A stretch of 64,000 bases of DNA, taken from the NCBI GenBank assembly GCA_000827265.1, contig KN834780.1:52104-116103 (forward strand), read 5' to 3'. The position numbers and the translations under genes were made by a program. The first letter of the stretch is position 1; each line of letters opens with the position of its first letter. Below the pieces are notes generated by a model, which was not told the DNA's origin, searched no databases, and was given only the letters and a program-made list of their open reading frames with translations. This document shows, piece after piece, positions 1 to 11,343 of this stretch. This stretch comes from Collybiopsis luxurians FD-317 M1 (Eukaryota; Basidiomycota; Agaricomycetes; Agaricales; Omphalotaceae).

Positions 1-1651
1 CATCAAAAGTTGCTATCTGCAACGCATGAGCTTCTTCAAATCTTAATTCAAACTCATGATTTCACAAAAGACTTACAATCGTTAGCTATCATTCCTATCT
101 AAGCCAGCTTATATACCTAATACTTACTAATTCCTCTAAAACAGATGGGCTTCCGTATTTATCCTGGACGTTGTCTATGGGATCCACGCAAAAGAGACCG
201 ACTCGTATCTAACGACAGCCGTGAAAGCCATCAAGTCCTTAGCTTACGCCGCAACTCCTGGTCTATTCTACGTCGACCAAATTTCTATCTGTGCGTAGAT
301 ACATGCCATAATCCTCCATTTACCAAATAACCGAGCATTCCAACAAAAGTGAAATATGTTCCCGAATGGTTCCCTGGTGCTACGTTCAAACGTCAAGCGA
401 GAGAGTGGAATGATCTGCGTATCAAAATGACGGATACTTTCAATGTCACTAAAGAACGAATGGCAAGTCCCCTTGACATTCATTTTTAAGTCATTACATT
501 TACTCTACACATGACGTTACTAAGGCATTGGGAACCGCGACCCCGTCCCTCACCTCGGTCGCCCTGGAGCAAATAGATCTTTCCCAAAATACGAGAGAGC
601 AAGAAGAGTGCATCAAGAAAGCTGCTGCAACGGCATACGCAGGTCAGTCTGCTTTCATCTGAGGACCCGCCACACGAGACACTTGCTCCTTCCGTCTCAA
701 TCTGCCATTCCATTCTTTTTCATCATACTCAATGAAAATTCTCTACAGGTGGCGCCGATACATCAGGTAAGTGAAGAGCCAGTAACTTGTCAACGCTTAT
801 ACGAATCCATTGACAATAATCATCAGTTGTTGCACTGCAATCCTTCGTCGCCTTCATGTTAATGCACCCAGAAATTCAACACAAGGCTCATAGCGAGTTA
901 GACAAAATTTTTGGACCAGGAGACTTACCCAGTTTCAGCGATGAACAGTCTTTACCATATATCACAGCAATCGTGCGAGAAACACTCAGGCTTCAACCCG
1001 TAGCTCCTCTTGGTACATGGAGATTTCATGTTGGCCTCGGAAGCTGAGAAACTTAATTTGGAATGTTTAATGCACAGGAATACCGCATCTAGTCACTCAA
1101 GATGACATCTATGAAGGATTCCTCATTCCTAAAGGAAGTATTGTCATATCAAATGCCTGGTAAGTTTGCCTGGCTACCATCATACACTGTTTAAGAACAA
1201 CGACCGAGCGGTCTTCGTCCTTAGGTCGATGTGCCATGATGAAAAAGTCTATCCCGACCCAAACCAATTTAATCCTTCACGTTTCCTTGATGCCGAAGGA
1301 AAGCTCAATCCTAACATCAAAGATCCGTCCGGTGCTACATTTGGTTTCGGAAGGCGTATTTGCGTAGGTAGCATTCATTCTCAGGCGCGTCCGTAAGACT
1401 AAATATTCTATTCATTCACGTAGCCTGGCAAGCATATCGCTCTTGCATCATTGTTCATTGTAATTGCGTCCATTCTCACTTGCTACACAATCGAGCCAGA
1501 GCTGGACGAACATGGAGAGCCTGTAAAGCCGGAGGTGGAGTGGAATCCGGAGCCGACATTGCTCAATAACCCACTTCCTTTTAAATGCCAGTTCGTTCCG
1601 CGTTCCAAAGAAATCGAAGAGTCCCTTCGACGATTAAAGTCCGAATTCTGA
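1..1651 (+). CDS. Cytochrome P450, copy A (5' end outside window)
   Basis: This is a haem-thiolate monooxygenase of the same subfamily as the other array copies. Agaricomycete homologues are often annotated as O-methylsterigmatocystin oxidoreductase-like or CYP5144-like; that label is from recall. Exons that join in frame are 1-80 (partial), 145-290, 350-462, 525-642, 749-766, 827-1012, 1078-1159, 1225-1363 and 1424-1651. They code the I-helix motif GGADTS on an 18-nt exon, ETLR (ExxR), NPSRF (PERF region) and FGFGRRIC-PG (haem loop with its Cys, split by the last intron). The intron after 462 must be removed because it contains an in-frame stop, and its donor is GC (GCAAGT). No disabling change is seen in the visible part. 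The first two exons and part of the third lie before the window. The last exon is almost identical to that of copy B, so the duplication is recent. Confidence 0.9.
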
Positions 1652-2072
1652 TTCTCAAAGAAGATATTGTAGAATAGATTACAGCAAAAATGAGACTGTT
1701 CCCCTTTTAGTTCAGACACAAATTGACTCGGAAAAAAGGTTGTTGCAACTCTTCTCAAAAGTTATTGATACCGACTCAATGCTAACTACGGCACTCTACC
1801 TCTGTCCAGCTTCAAAAAAGTGTAGGTTAGCTTGTGTATGCTTGAGGGCGCGCTCTTCCAACCCATTCAAAACTCGGGAACATCCTCTTTTCCTGGAGCA
1901 TGTTGCTCAGGAGTCATAGGCATTTGTCAACTGTTCATTGCTGCCAGCTCTACGAGTCTTACCGTGTCTGGACACCAGGAATAAGGCAGGTAGGATATTG
2001 CCGAAGAGAAAGAAGACCTGGATCGACGCAGCTGGGCATCGGCATTTTCGGCTGCTTTAGGTGGCGTCATCT

Positions 2073-2080
2073 AATCTTAT
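2073..2080 (+). other. Paralogous uninterrupted target site for the 22-kb element
   Basis: The octamer AATCTTAT lies in the 3' flank of copy A and runs straight into TAGTAG. After copy B the same flank is interrupted right after this octamer by the 22-kb element, and the octamer reappears at 27656-27663 followed by TAGTAG. This position is therefore a natural empty-site comparison. Confidence 0.85.
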
Positions 2081-2659
2081 TAGTAGAAAGATTAGATAAG
2101 ATGTCCCGTTTGAAGTTGCCATTGTCGCTGATTAGAGGTTATTTGCAGAATTCTTGCAAACTTTTGATTTGGAAATTTTGAATTGTTGGAGCGAATTCTG
2201 GACCAATCAAATTGTTTGTAGCAAAGTTGTAAATAACCTATTTACCCAAAAAAAAAAAAAAAGAAAATAAAAGAAAGCTCGAAGGTCGCTCGAAAGAGTC
2301 GAAAATCTCGTCATATGAGGATCCATACACTGGCACAGAAGTACACGAGGTTCAAGGAGCTGATAAATCAAGACTGATGTTTGGAATTCATTTTTTTCCA
2401 TAGATCTTTTTCCTGCCAGCCGAAGTGATCTTACCCAAAACTTGCCAAAGTGTTACCAAAGGACTATCCAGCAGATGTACAGCTGTATGTAAGTATTATT
2501 ACACTCGGAATTCTTCCTGTGGCAGCTTCCGGGAATCTGGCTCTACTCTACTTGACGCGTTAGTGGCCGACGCTAACACGTGGCAATACTCGTGCGCTTT
2601 TCAGCAGCTTCTCTGGATCATCGAATGTAATGGATACTAACTATAATATAAATTGCAAA

Positions 2660-2732
2660 ATATAGATCAATTCAAAAATTGCCTGTCTTGCATCAGGCAC
2701 AAAATCATTGCATTCCATTCCACGCACTTGTA
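2660..2732 (+). repeat. Short dispersed repeat, inverted partner at 33735-33815
   Basis: A stretch of about 70 bp, with core GCCTGTCTTGCATCAGGCAC, occurs in the opposite orientation upstream of P450 copy E with only a few differences. It lies in a promoter-proximal position in both places. It may be a small MITE or solo fragment, but no target duplication was identified. Confidence 0.6.
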
Positions 2733-2845
2733 ACCCTGCCTCTCGGAGCTGCCAGCTCCAGGGTAAATGGCGGTAAATGGCTTTCGGATGGAGGTTCTCC
2801 GGGGTAACCTAAGTAAACTGCTCTTCTTTCTTGACTACCATCATG

Positions 2846-5017
2846 ATGACTTTTCTCGCCGCCGCAGTTTTCGTCTTTCCTTTCCTCTTCATTGTTTATG
2901 TGTGCAGAACCAAAATATTTCATGCGCATCCGTATCCACTTCCTCCGGGTCCCAAAAAGCTGCCCATAGTCGATAATCTCTTTGACCTTCCAAAAAAAGG
3001 TTTTATCTGGCTTGAGTACGCTAAGATGTGTCGAAAATACAGCAAGTTTGGAATTTAATTTCCCCTCGCATGCCCTAAGTTTAAATTACTATAGATTCGG
3101 ACATTGTACATTTGAGCGCTCTGGGAAACTCAATTATTGTGTTGAATTCCTCCAAGGTCATCAACGACCTCGTGGAAAAGCGGTCTTCGATCTACTCCAG
3201 CAGACCACACTCTGTGATGCTTGGTGATCTAATGGGGTAGGTGCTCTGATATTTTTTTTTCTCTTAGTCAAAGCTTATCATCGTGGACAGGTGGGGGGAG
3301 TACCTCCCAGTCATGCCTTACAATGATGACTGGAAAATTCAACGAAGAATTGTAAACCAGGCCTTTCCTCCAAGCGATATAAAACGGTTCCAACCAAAAC
3401 TGCTATCTGCTACACACGATCTCCTTGGAATCCTGGCTCAGACCGATGATATTGTAAAGGATTTACAATCGTAATTAGGCCGCTATGCTTTCTACAACCA
3501 AGCTGTATGCGCTAACCCTTCGGGAATAGATGGGCGTTCCTATTCACCTTGGATGTTGTCTATGGGATCCACCCAGAAGGTACTGACTCGTTGTCAACTA
3601 CTGCTGTACAGGCAGTGGAATCGTTGGCTCTTGCCTCAATTCCTGGCGCATTTTACATCGACCAATTTCCAATTTGTGCGTAAATCGCATTATCTAGTAC
3701 TTTACTTGCTAGATAACCTGGAATTCTGAAAGTGAAATATGTACCCGAATGGTTCCCTGGAGCTACATTCAAACGTAAAGCGAGAGAGTGGAGTGATCTG
3801 CGTATCAAAATGACGGATACTTTCAGTGTTACTAAAGAACGAGTGGCAAGTCCCCTTGACATTCATCTTTCAATCATCACATTTACGCGCAACATTGCTA
3901 AGGCATTGGGAACCGCGACCACGTCCCTCACCTCAGTAGCCCTGGAGCAAATAGATCTTTCCCAAAATACAAGAGAGCAAGAGGAGCGTATCAAGAAAGC
4001 TGCTGCAGCGGCATATGCAGGTGAGTCCGCTTTCATCTGAGGAACCGCTGATAAGACACTTTTATTGTTCCTTCCGTCTAATCATACTAATTCATGCTTT
4101 TTCATGATACTCGATTCAATTTCTTTGCAGGTGGCGCCGATACATCAGGTAAGCAATGAGTCAGGACAACTCTACCGAGGCCATTGACAATCAATAATTA
4201 TCAGTTCTTGCACTGCAATCCTTCATTGCTCTCATGTTAATGCACCCAGAAATTCAACGAGAAGCTCATAGCGAATTAGACAAAGCTCTTGGACCAGGAA
4301 ATCTACCGAGTTTCAGCGATGAACCGTCCTTGCCATACATCACAGCAATTTTGCGGGAGACGCTCAGGCTTCAACCTGTAGCTCCTCTAGGTACGTAGGA
4401 AATCGATGGTATTCACTAGATAGTTGAAATGCTTGATACACAGGAGTTCCGCATCTAGTCACTCGAGATGACATCTATAATGGATATTTTATTCCTAAAG
4501 GAAGTGTTGTCATATCAAATGCCTGGTAAGTCCGCCTGGTTATCATCATACACTATTTGAGTGCAACGACTGGGCGGTCTTCGTTCCTAGGTCTGTCTGC
4601 CACAATGAAGAAGACTACCCCAACCCAAACCAATTTAATCCTTCACGTTTTCTTGATGCCGAGGGAAAACACAATCCCAACCTCCAAGATCCATCCGGCG
4701 CTACATTTGGGTTTGGAAGGCGTGTTTGCGTAGGTAGCATTCATTCTCAGGCGCGTCCGTAGGACTAAATATTCTATTCATTCACGTAGCCTGGCAAGCA
4801 TATCGCTCTTGCATCATTGTTCATTGTAATTGCGTCCATTCTCACTTGCTACACAATCGAGCCAGAGCTGGACGAACATGGAGAGCCTGTAAAGCCGGAG
4901 GTGGAGTGGAATCCGGAGCCGACATTGCTCAATAACCCACTTCCTTTTAAATGCCGGTTCGTTCCACGTTCCGAAGAAATCGAAGAGTCCCTTCGACGAT
5001 TAGAGTCCGAATTCTGA
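2846..5017 (+). CDS. Cytochrome P450, copy B, intact
   Basis: This membrane-bound monooxygenase is predicted to sit in the ER membrane through an N-terminal helix (about residues 3-20, [15 protein letters not shown]), followed by the proline hinge PLPPGP. Eleven exons join without a stop: 2846-3041, 3095-3236, 3291-3470, 3530-3675, 3733-3845, 3903-4020, 4131-4148, 4205-4390, 4444-4525, 4591-4729 and 4790-5017. They total 1548 nt and code 515 residues, normal for a fungal P450. Motifs are GGADTS in helix I, ETLR in helix K, NPSRF, and FGFGRRVC joined to PGKHIA at the haem loop. Introns after 3041 and 3845 start with GC (GCAAGT); only these sites keep exons 1 and 2 in frame. An ATG directly upstream (2843) could add one Met. 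The 22-kb transposon begins 430 bp downstream. The substrate is unknown. Confidence 0.93.
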
Positions 5018-5438
5018 TTCTCAAAGAAGATAATGTAGAATAGACTACAGCAAAAATGAGACTGTTTCCCTTTTAGTTCAGACGCAAAATGACTCGAAAA
5101 AAAAAAGTTGCTGCAACTCTTCTCACAGGTTATTGATACCGACTTAATACTAACTATGGCACTCCACCTCTGTCCAGCTTGAAAAAAAGTGTAGGCTAGC
5201 TTGTGTATGTTTGAGGGCGCGCTCTTCCAACCCATTCAAAACTCGGGAATATCATCTTTTCCTGGAGCATGTTGCTCAGGAGTCATAGGCATTTGCTTCA
5301 ACTGTTCATTGCTGCCAGCTCTACTCTTACCGTGTCTGGACACCAGTAATAAGGCAGGTAGGTTATGGCCGAAGAGAAAGAAGCTTGATCGACGTAGCTT
5401 GGCATCGGCATTTTCGGCTGCTTTAGGTGGCGTCATCT
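5018..5438. other. 3' flank of P450 copy B
   Basis: No gene is seen. The stretch repeats the 3' flank of copy A closely up to the transposon target octamer. It includes the end of the transcribed unit, but no single terminator signal can be picked out with confidence. Confidence 0.6.
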
Positions 5439-5446
5439 AATCTTAT
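5439..5446 (+). repeat. Left target-site duplication of the 22-kb element
   Basis: The octamer AATCTTAT directly precedes the left inverted repeat and is repeated exactly at 27656-27663 directly after the right one. The paralogous unoccupied site after copy A contains it once. Confidence 0.88.
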
Positions 5447-5675
5447 CGGATACCTCGTAAACCGTTTCGGTACTTAATGGGACCCGCTGATGTGATCAAG
5501 CCGGGGTACGCATAGAGTCAAAAGAGGGTACCAAGACGGGCCCTTAGTGATATAAGCCATCCTATGTAGTTATATGTGTATAGTAGTCGCTTCAGAAGGA
5601 AACAATGAATAAATGGCCACGAATACACTGCATAGGGAAACAATCGAGCAAATGATGAACAGAGCTGCATGCAGA
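5447..5675 (+). repeat. Left terminal inverted repeat
   Basis: The outermost 17 bases and the following 200 or so match the reverse complement of the right end imperfectly. The best block is GAGGGTACCAAGACGGGCCC at about 5525-5544, identical to the complement of the right end. Similarity runs into a shared CGAGCAAATGA block and the first palindrome. The inner limit is approximate. Confidence 0.85.
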
Positions 5676-6515
5676 TGCATTTTATATGCAGCCTCCAGGC
5701 CCTGCAAATAGATGCAATGCCCATGAAAACAAGGTAGGCTTCTGCATACAGATGCAACAAATCTGGCCACTTCCCAATGAGCATTGCAACTGCTGAACGG
5801 AAGTCTGCATAGGCATGCAGCTCCCGCCCAACGGAAGCCTGCATATATATGCAGCTCCGGCCCAACGGAAGTCTGGATAGGAATGCAGCAGCTTCTGCTC
5901 AATGGAAGTCTGGATAGGAATGCAGCAGCTTCTGCTCAGTGGAAGTCTGCATAGGAATGCAGCAGCTTCTGCTCAATGGAAGTCTGCATATCCATGCAGG
6001 TTCCCCTCAGCAGAACTCTGCATAGGTATGCAGGTTCCCCTCAACTATATGCAGCTCCGGCCCAATGGAAGCCTGCATGTGTATGCAGCTCCTGCCCAAC
6101 AGAAGTCTGCATAGGCATGCAGGTTCTGCTCAATGGAACTTTGCATAGGAATGCAGCAGCTTCCGCTCAATGGAAGTCTGCATATGCATGCAGGTTCCCC
6201 TCAACTATATGCAGCTCTGGCCCAATGGAAGTCTGCATAGGCATGCAGGTTCTGCTCAATGGAACTCTGCATAGGAATGCAGCAGCTTCCGCTCAATGGA
6301 AGTCTGCATATGCATACAGGTTCCCCTCAACATAGGCCTGCATATCTATGCAGCTTCTGTTCAATGAAGGTCAGCATATCTATACAGCCTCCCTTGAATG
6401 GGGCATATCTATGCACCTTCTGTTCAACAGAGGTCTGCATATCTGTGCAGCTTCCGGTCACCGGAGGTCTGCATATCCATGCTGTTCCGCTCACCGGAAG
6501 TTTGCATAGGCATCT
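5655..6515. repeat. Left subterminal array of 16-bp palindromes
   Basis: About 25 copies of a motif close to CTGCATNNNNATGCAG recur, often every 34-38 bp, joined by linkers such as CTCAATGGAAGT. The half-sites are constant while the middle four bases vary (ATCC, AGGC, AGGA, ATAT). Each unit is a perfect or near-perfect palindrome, as expected for a dimeric DNA-binding protein. The ORFs that run through this stretch only translate the repeats and are not counted as genes. Confidence 0.85.
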
Positions 6516-6583
6516 CCGGTCCCCTCAGGTAGCACACAAAAATTGTTGTGGGATAAGAAATTTTCTTAAGTTCTCCTTTCGCA

Positions 6584-6913
6584 ATGACTTTGGTTGTCGT
6601 CAACCACATCCGACAATGTCTTATTGGTTTTTTACCCTTGTCAGTCACAGCTATTTTGGACATTCTTCATACATTGGACCTTCCACCTAGCACGAATCCT
6701 GCCCTTAATAATTACATTCAGTCTTTTAGAGACTCCAAACTTTCAGCTGAGCAGGATCAGGTTATCCTGTTACTTCTTGGGACTAAGGAGGCCAATGAGA
6801 GCGAATTAGAGGAGGTCGAAATAGCCATAGACCACGCTGCTTTTCTTCAATACAGCAGAGGGCCCTTCAATCCACCAGTCAACTGTGTAGATGTGGACAG
6901 ATATGGGCTCTGA
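6584..6913 (+). CDS. Hypothetical small protein or exon in the transposon
   Basis: An open frame of 109 codons starts at ATG 6584 and ends with TGA. Its composition is protein-like rather than repeat-derived, with a hydrophobic stretch near residues 8-28 (CLIGFLPLSVTAILDIL) and an acidic segment SELEEVEIAID. I recognise no family. It lies just inside the left palindrome array and could be the first exon of a longer gene, although no clear continuation was found before 7200. Confidence 0.35.
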   Translation: MTLVVVNHIRQCLIGFLPLSVTAILDILHTLDLPPSTNPALNNYIQSFRDSKLSAEQDQVILLLLGTKEANESELEEVEIAIDHAAFLQYSRGPFNPPVNCVDVDRYGL

Positions 6914-7234
6914 CAGTTGTATTCTCATCTTGATGTTCTCAATCAGTTCTTCTTGTTTATTCCCTTATTCTATTGCTTATTTCCAGAAACTAGGCATTGA
7001 TAAATTTCTGCATCAACAACTGGGAGATCAGGCATTGTCCACTAATGAGTATATATTCAACAATTAGACAGGTTTATTGACTAGACAGAGTTGAATACTA
7101 GCTGGATGATTACATGCAGATACCTGGATAGTCTACCAAAAATGTTATATCTGTCAGAGTGTATACGAGTATGGAATTGATGCCGCACGTCCAAAAGCAG
7201 CCAAGAAAGAGTCCATATAAATGTTCACAAGATC
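6914..7234. other. Spacer inside the transposon, no gene seen
   Basis: The stretch is AT-rich with no coding signal I can support on either strand. It lies between the 3' ends of two convergent genes. Confidence 0.4.
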
Positions 7235-9273
7235 TCACTCAACATGGTTCACCGCATCAGTAAAATTATGTGCTTGGGAGTTGTCTGGGAATGGCTCCAA
7301 CAAAACATCCAGTTTTGCTCCTCGCCAGGTTTTCATAGCGGTGTGCAGGGCCTTGACAAAAGCAGCACGTTCAAAGATGGACTGTTCTCCTAGATCTTGT
7401 CTCATTGCAAAGAGATCAATGTAGGCTGCAGTCCCGCTCCAACATCGATCTACTATCTCCTGACGTTCGAGCGCAGACATAGCGCTTTCATCCATATACC
7501 TATCAAGAGCGACAAAGTCGCTTCTGAAGTTGAGCTCACAGAGCTCCCATAGTATTTTGCGCGCAGTCTCAGTTTCAGGCAACCCATAAACCTCAACTCC
7601 CTTCCACTGCACAGATTTTGTAAATAAGTTTTGAACGTCGAGTTGCACGTCACTCTTTTTCAGAGCCCCTTCTAAATGTTCTTGAACGTTATGTCGGTGA
7701 TTGGCATTTCGAGTGCCAACATCCTCATCCAATTTGCAGCTGCCACACACCAGTAATAGTGTTCGCCACTCTTTGTTTGAGAGCTGAAAAGGCGAACACT
7801 TGGAATCGGAGAGTAGGAAAAGACATAACTCTCGTATTCTCAACCAGCTTGTGAATAACTTTGCCTTCTTTACATTGCTCTGGCAAGAGAGCAGACACCG
7901 TGCAGGCGGCAGCCAGTAGTTGTAGTGTCATCCTCAGGATGTGAAGTGTGGTATCCGGCTAAATGTTTCAGGGCTGTTTCCCATGGGCATACGACCTGCG
8001 GCATGAAGGGATGGAGGTATACGAAGAATGGGTTTTTTCCACCTTTTTCCTGGGGTAATTTTCAAGCCTCGGGCCTTGTATCTGCGTACCATAACCGATC
8101 CATGAGTTTCAAAAAATATATAGAACAAAATTACTCACACGGCTTCGATTTTGAGGGTTTTGATCTCGATATCGCTGACTGAACCGCACGACCAATAGAC
8201 TGTTGGCTGCGAGGCTGGTTGGACCCCAGCAGAAGCGGGTATTGCATTTGTTGTTGAAGAAAGCTACCCATTCTGATGTATCGCTCCGGCTTGCCACATA
8301 GTCCAGTGAAGATTATTGGATGGGGGGGACTCATATCTGCACAGTCAATCACAGTATTATCATGTAGGCGGAGCTTCTCATTCTCATCCACACAGAGGAA
8401 GGGGACCACATCATCAATTTGTGCATTGGGAGACACCTTAGAACCTTGTACCCACCACACCAGAATCCCAGCATAGAACAAGGTATGAAGGGTTTCCTCA
8501 TCCTCCGTAAAGGCACCCACGATGTCGACGGTGTCATGAACCTTTCTTCGCAGCTTAGCATCCCTGAATCTCTTACTCCATTCCTTCCCAATCCATCGTA
8601 CTCTAGCATGGAGCTCCAGCGCGAGCCGCTGTGCCCATGTGACATGCATGAATAGATCATTCTGAGACATGGGTACCTGTAGACGAGCGAGGACAGTCCG
8701 GAGTTGCGAGTTCGCCTCCAGAACAAAACGGTCATTGAGCTTGACAATCTCATTGGTAACTTTTTTGCAGATGTGCTCACACATCTCATGCAATCGCAAA
8801 AAAAAGGTGTGTTCTAAGTGTCCTAGCCCGACAAGTTCACTGTTTTCATAGTCAGGGATGAACTCGTGAGGTCCAGGCTTCAACCAGGCGGCATAGTAGG
8901 GATCTTTGGGGTCTAGATTGGGTCTCAAGACAATCGCAATATGGGCAGTCCTTTTGGAAAAAACCTGAGGATAATACAGAGGGTCATGCACCCCATAGTG
9001 GTTATCTCTTTTTAGCTGGACATTTATCTTGTCCAAGAAAGGTAAATATAGCAGAGAAATATTAGGGGTTGTGACTAGAACATCATTTGGGAGGATATTT
9101 CTGACCCGACCATCCCGAGCGTTGGTAATTGCTAGGTGAAGCTGGACAAACATGTTAGGATGGTTTAAATAAGAAAAACAGTTGAGTTTACCCTCTTCTG
9201 GTCTTGAGAACCGTTTCAGCAAGGATCGATTATCCCTTGTAGCGGTGTAAGAGAATATACAGTTGCCCTCCAT
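7235..9273 (-). CDS. Large uncharacterised protein carried by the transposon
   Basis: Exon 1 reads 9273 to about 8139 (378 codons) and ends at a GTGAGT donor. It contains the segments DPLYYPQVFSKRT and VVGAF-like IVGAFTEDEETLHTLFYAGI followed by LVWWVQ. A second open block, about 7843-7235, reads SPFQLSNKEWRTLLLV, then ARKILWELCELNFRSDFVALD, and ends before 7235. These segments resemble a large uncharacterised Agaricomycete family (G-F-x-x-x-AGIPVW-x-V and ILWEL-x-ELNFR-x-E patterns, from recall). The middle, 8138-7844, has coding-like pieces in more than one frame that I could not join with standard splice sites. The gene is either decayed there or has small exons I missed. No function can be assigned. 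Confidence 0.6.
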
Positions 9274-9722
9274 TTTCTTGGCTGGTTGGCATCAAAGTTC
9301 AGACTGGGGTGAGGGCGAAAAGATCTCACTTACTGTGAGCTGATTATTGAAGAGAAGTGTCAAAATGGGAATAACCCCAGTTTCGATAGGTTATTGTGGA
9401 ACCAATCTGACAATCAGCGGAACCAAATCCAGCTGTAGCAGTGTTGTTCTCCTTGAGAGTCGTGGTGGTTAAAGTTGGTGTAGGATGAGTTGAATAAGTG
9501 CCCAATTGACGCTGAATATGTGCATGTGGTCCAAAACCCAAGCGCGTATCCATCTCTCGAGCTAACTTATCTAACTATCTGTTATGGGTTGACCCCAAAC
9601 CCCTCACCAATTTGTGGGTGTCTGCCCAAAGTTGGACAGCAAGCTTCAGGTCTGTCCTGACTCCGGTTCACCCTGACTGACGCAATCTCAAAGCTACGCG
9701 AAGGCCGCCTAAACTCACACCG
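9274..9722. other. Intergenic region between divergent transposon genes
   Basis: No gene is supported. This is the shared upstream region of the minus-strand gene ending at 9273 and the plus-strand F-box-like gene, so it probably holds both promoters. Confidence 0.4.
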
Positions 9723-9806
9723 ATGACACGGGCTGCTCATTTTTATGCAGGTGCTGTCCCGAAATCTGGCACTGTGCTGTGGAGGACTCTGCTCACTGAA
9801 TCCTTC

Positions 9807-11343
9807 ATGAGCAAAAGTGTCACTTCCTGCGGACGACTCACTTTGGAGTTGCTCCTCAAAATTGCATCCGAGGCTTCTAACTCCCAGCTCATGTTACTCT
9901 CCCATCTATGCAGATACTACAACGTCGTATTCTATGGCTGTCTCTACAGCTCTCCAAAAAGCTCGGCCATGTGGACTCTTGCACAACATGAGTTCGACTG
10001 ATTTCCACTCACTACTCCCCATCCCACTTCCTTCGTCAAAAGTCTAACTATTGGTGCAGATGTTCCCTCAACAGTTATTGAAGTTGCACTTCAAAACGTC
10101 GAGGCTTACGGCCGTTCATTGAGGGCCCTCACCGTGTCAACTCACCATGATCCATTGAGTTGTATCATTGAATCCCCCTTACCAGCTTTTCTTCAATCTA
10201 TATGTGAACTGTCATTGCGAGTGCCGTTTCCCAGGCATCCCCCAGAGCTAGCATTGGATCTTGCAGTAAGTTCCGATCTCCCTCATCCTCTGGCAATATA
10301 TTTTGACCGATATGTGGAATAGCATTCATTATGTGTACCATGTCTCACAGTCTGTAGGCTGTCCTTTGATACACCCTGTATAAATGGTAAGATAATCTTC
10401 AGCATTTTTCTGCTCAGCTAAATATATTCACAGTGAACTACCCTATGATCGCGGACCTTCTCTGAGCTCTGGTTTCTACTCAGCTCAGGCTACTTGACTT
10501 ACGGATTCTGAGGCATGCGTACATTCCTGATAAGGGATCTGTCTTCGTCGATTTATTCAATGATCCAATGTTTCGGTTACTGCATCTAAAGGCACTCAGA
10601 CTTGTCACAGAGTTCCTCACTTTTTCAATGGACAAGTTTTTCATGCGACACCCGGACATCGAGGAACTGCAATACATAGGCAAGAGTAGCCTTTGCTCAG
10701 TTTGCACACTATCTTCCCTGGAAATCTTGCCGAATCTTATTCACTACTACAGTTCTAATGACGACATTGTTCACCTTTCTAATTCTTCTGCCCAGCCTCT
10801 CGAAGATATTGTTGTCAAGGACACGGATTTACCTTGGTGCCGCAATTCCATGCATCAAGCACTAGCAGATCTACCCCATATCAAACAGCTGGTTTTGCGG
10901 AATCCATTCGACATGACGTCTGGGTATACCATTCTGTGCGCGGTCGACCTTATGAGAAGCTGTCCCTCTCTTGCACACCTGGATCTCAGCGTGAGTGTCA
11001 ATTCCATTGTGGGCATTGGAGTCAATCCTACCACGGTAAGTTTTCCTGCTCATGTACATCTTCTTTAATCTGAAAGGTATATCTTTTCAGCGTCTTGCGC
11101 TGTTTTTTGTACTGCTTGTCAATGGGCTTCCGGCTCTCACACATCTTGTCTTCAGGGTGGACCACCAACACATCAGCCATTTTAAACATGTCGCCAGTCA
11201 TGCAATTGCAAAAGCTGTTCATGATTTTGACCATCAATTTATGAGACAGATTAAATTCAAATTACACTTTGCACATGCCTCCGATCCAGTATGGGAGTTC
11301 TTTTACAGCAGGAAGGAAAACAAACTGGAACGACGTAGCTAAT
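9807..11343 (+). pseudogene. Decayed F-box/leucine-rich-repeat-like gene
   Basis: The frame from ATG 9807 (or 9723 in frame) reads an F-box-like helix pair, LTLELLLKIASEASNSQLML followed by LSHLCRYYN. Later segments read VKSLTIGADVPSTVIEVAL, RLLDLRILRHAYIPDKGSVF, ADLPHIKQLVLRN, SCPSLAHLDLSV and LPALTHLVF, the spaced Leu pattern of degenerate leucine-rich repeats common in mushroom F-box proteins. In-frame TGA codons occur at 9999-10001 and 10463-10465, and the frame between 9930 and 10000 is unclear. F-box proteins normally recruit substrates to SCF ubiquitin ligases, but with two stops this copy is probably dead. Unrecognised introns could remove the first stop. Confidence 0.55.

Larger units (their letters stand above)
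1652..2842. other. Intergenic: 3' flank of P450 A and upstream region of P450 B
   Basis: No gene is seen. The stretch 1660-2080 is closely matched after copy B (5020-5446) and partly after copy C. The stretch from about 2090 is matched upstream of copy C (27668 onward). A 15-base A tract lies at 2248-2262. These shared flanks show that the duplicated unit includes promoter and terminator regions, not only the coding part. Confidence 0.7.

Noticed and set aside
3732..4040. Continuous frame through intron 5 of P450 copy B as proof that it is coding
   Set aside because: Copies A, D, E and G must splice at this place, so an intron is the better default. Retention is kept as a finding.
5655..6515. 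CRISPR-like array of regularly spaced repeats
   Set aside because: The repeat is a palindrome in eukaryotic transposon DNA, the spacers are similar to each other, and there is no associated gene system.
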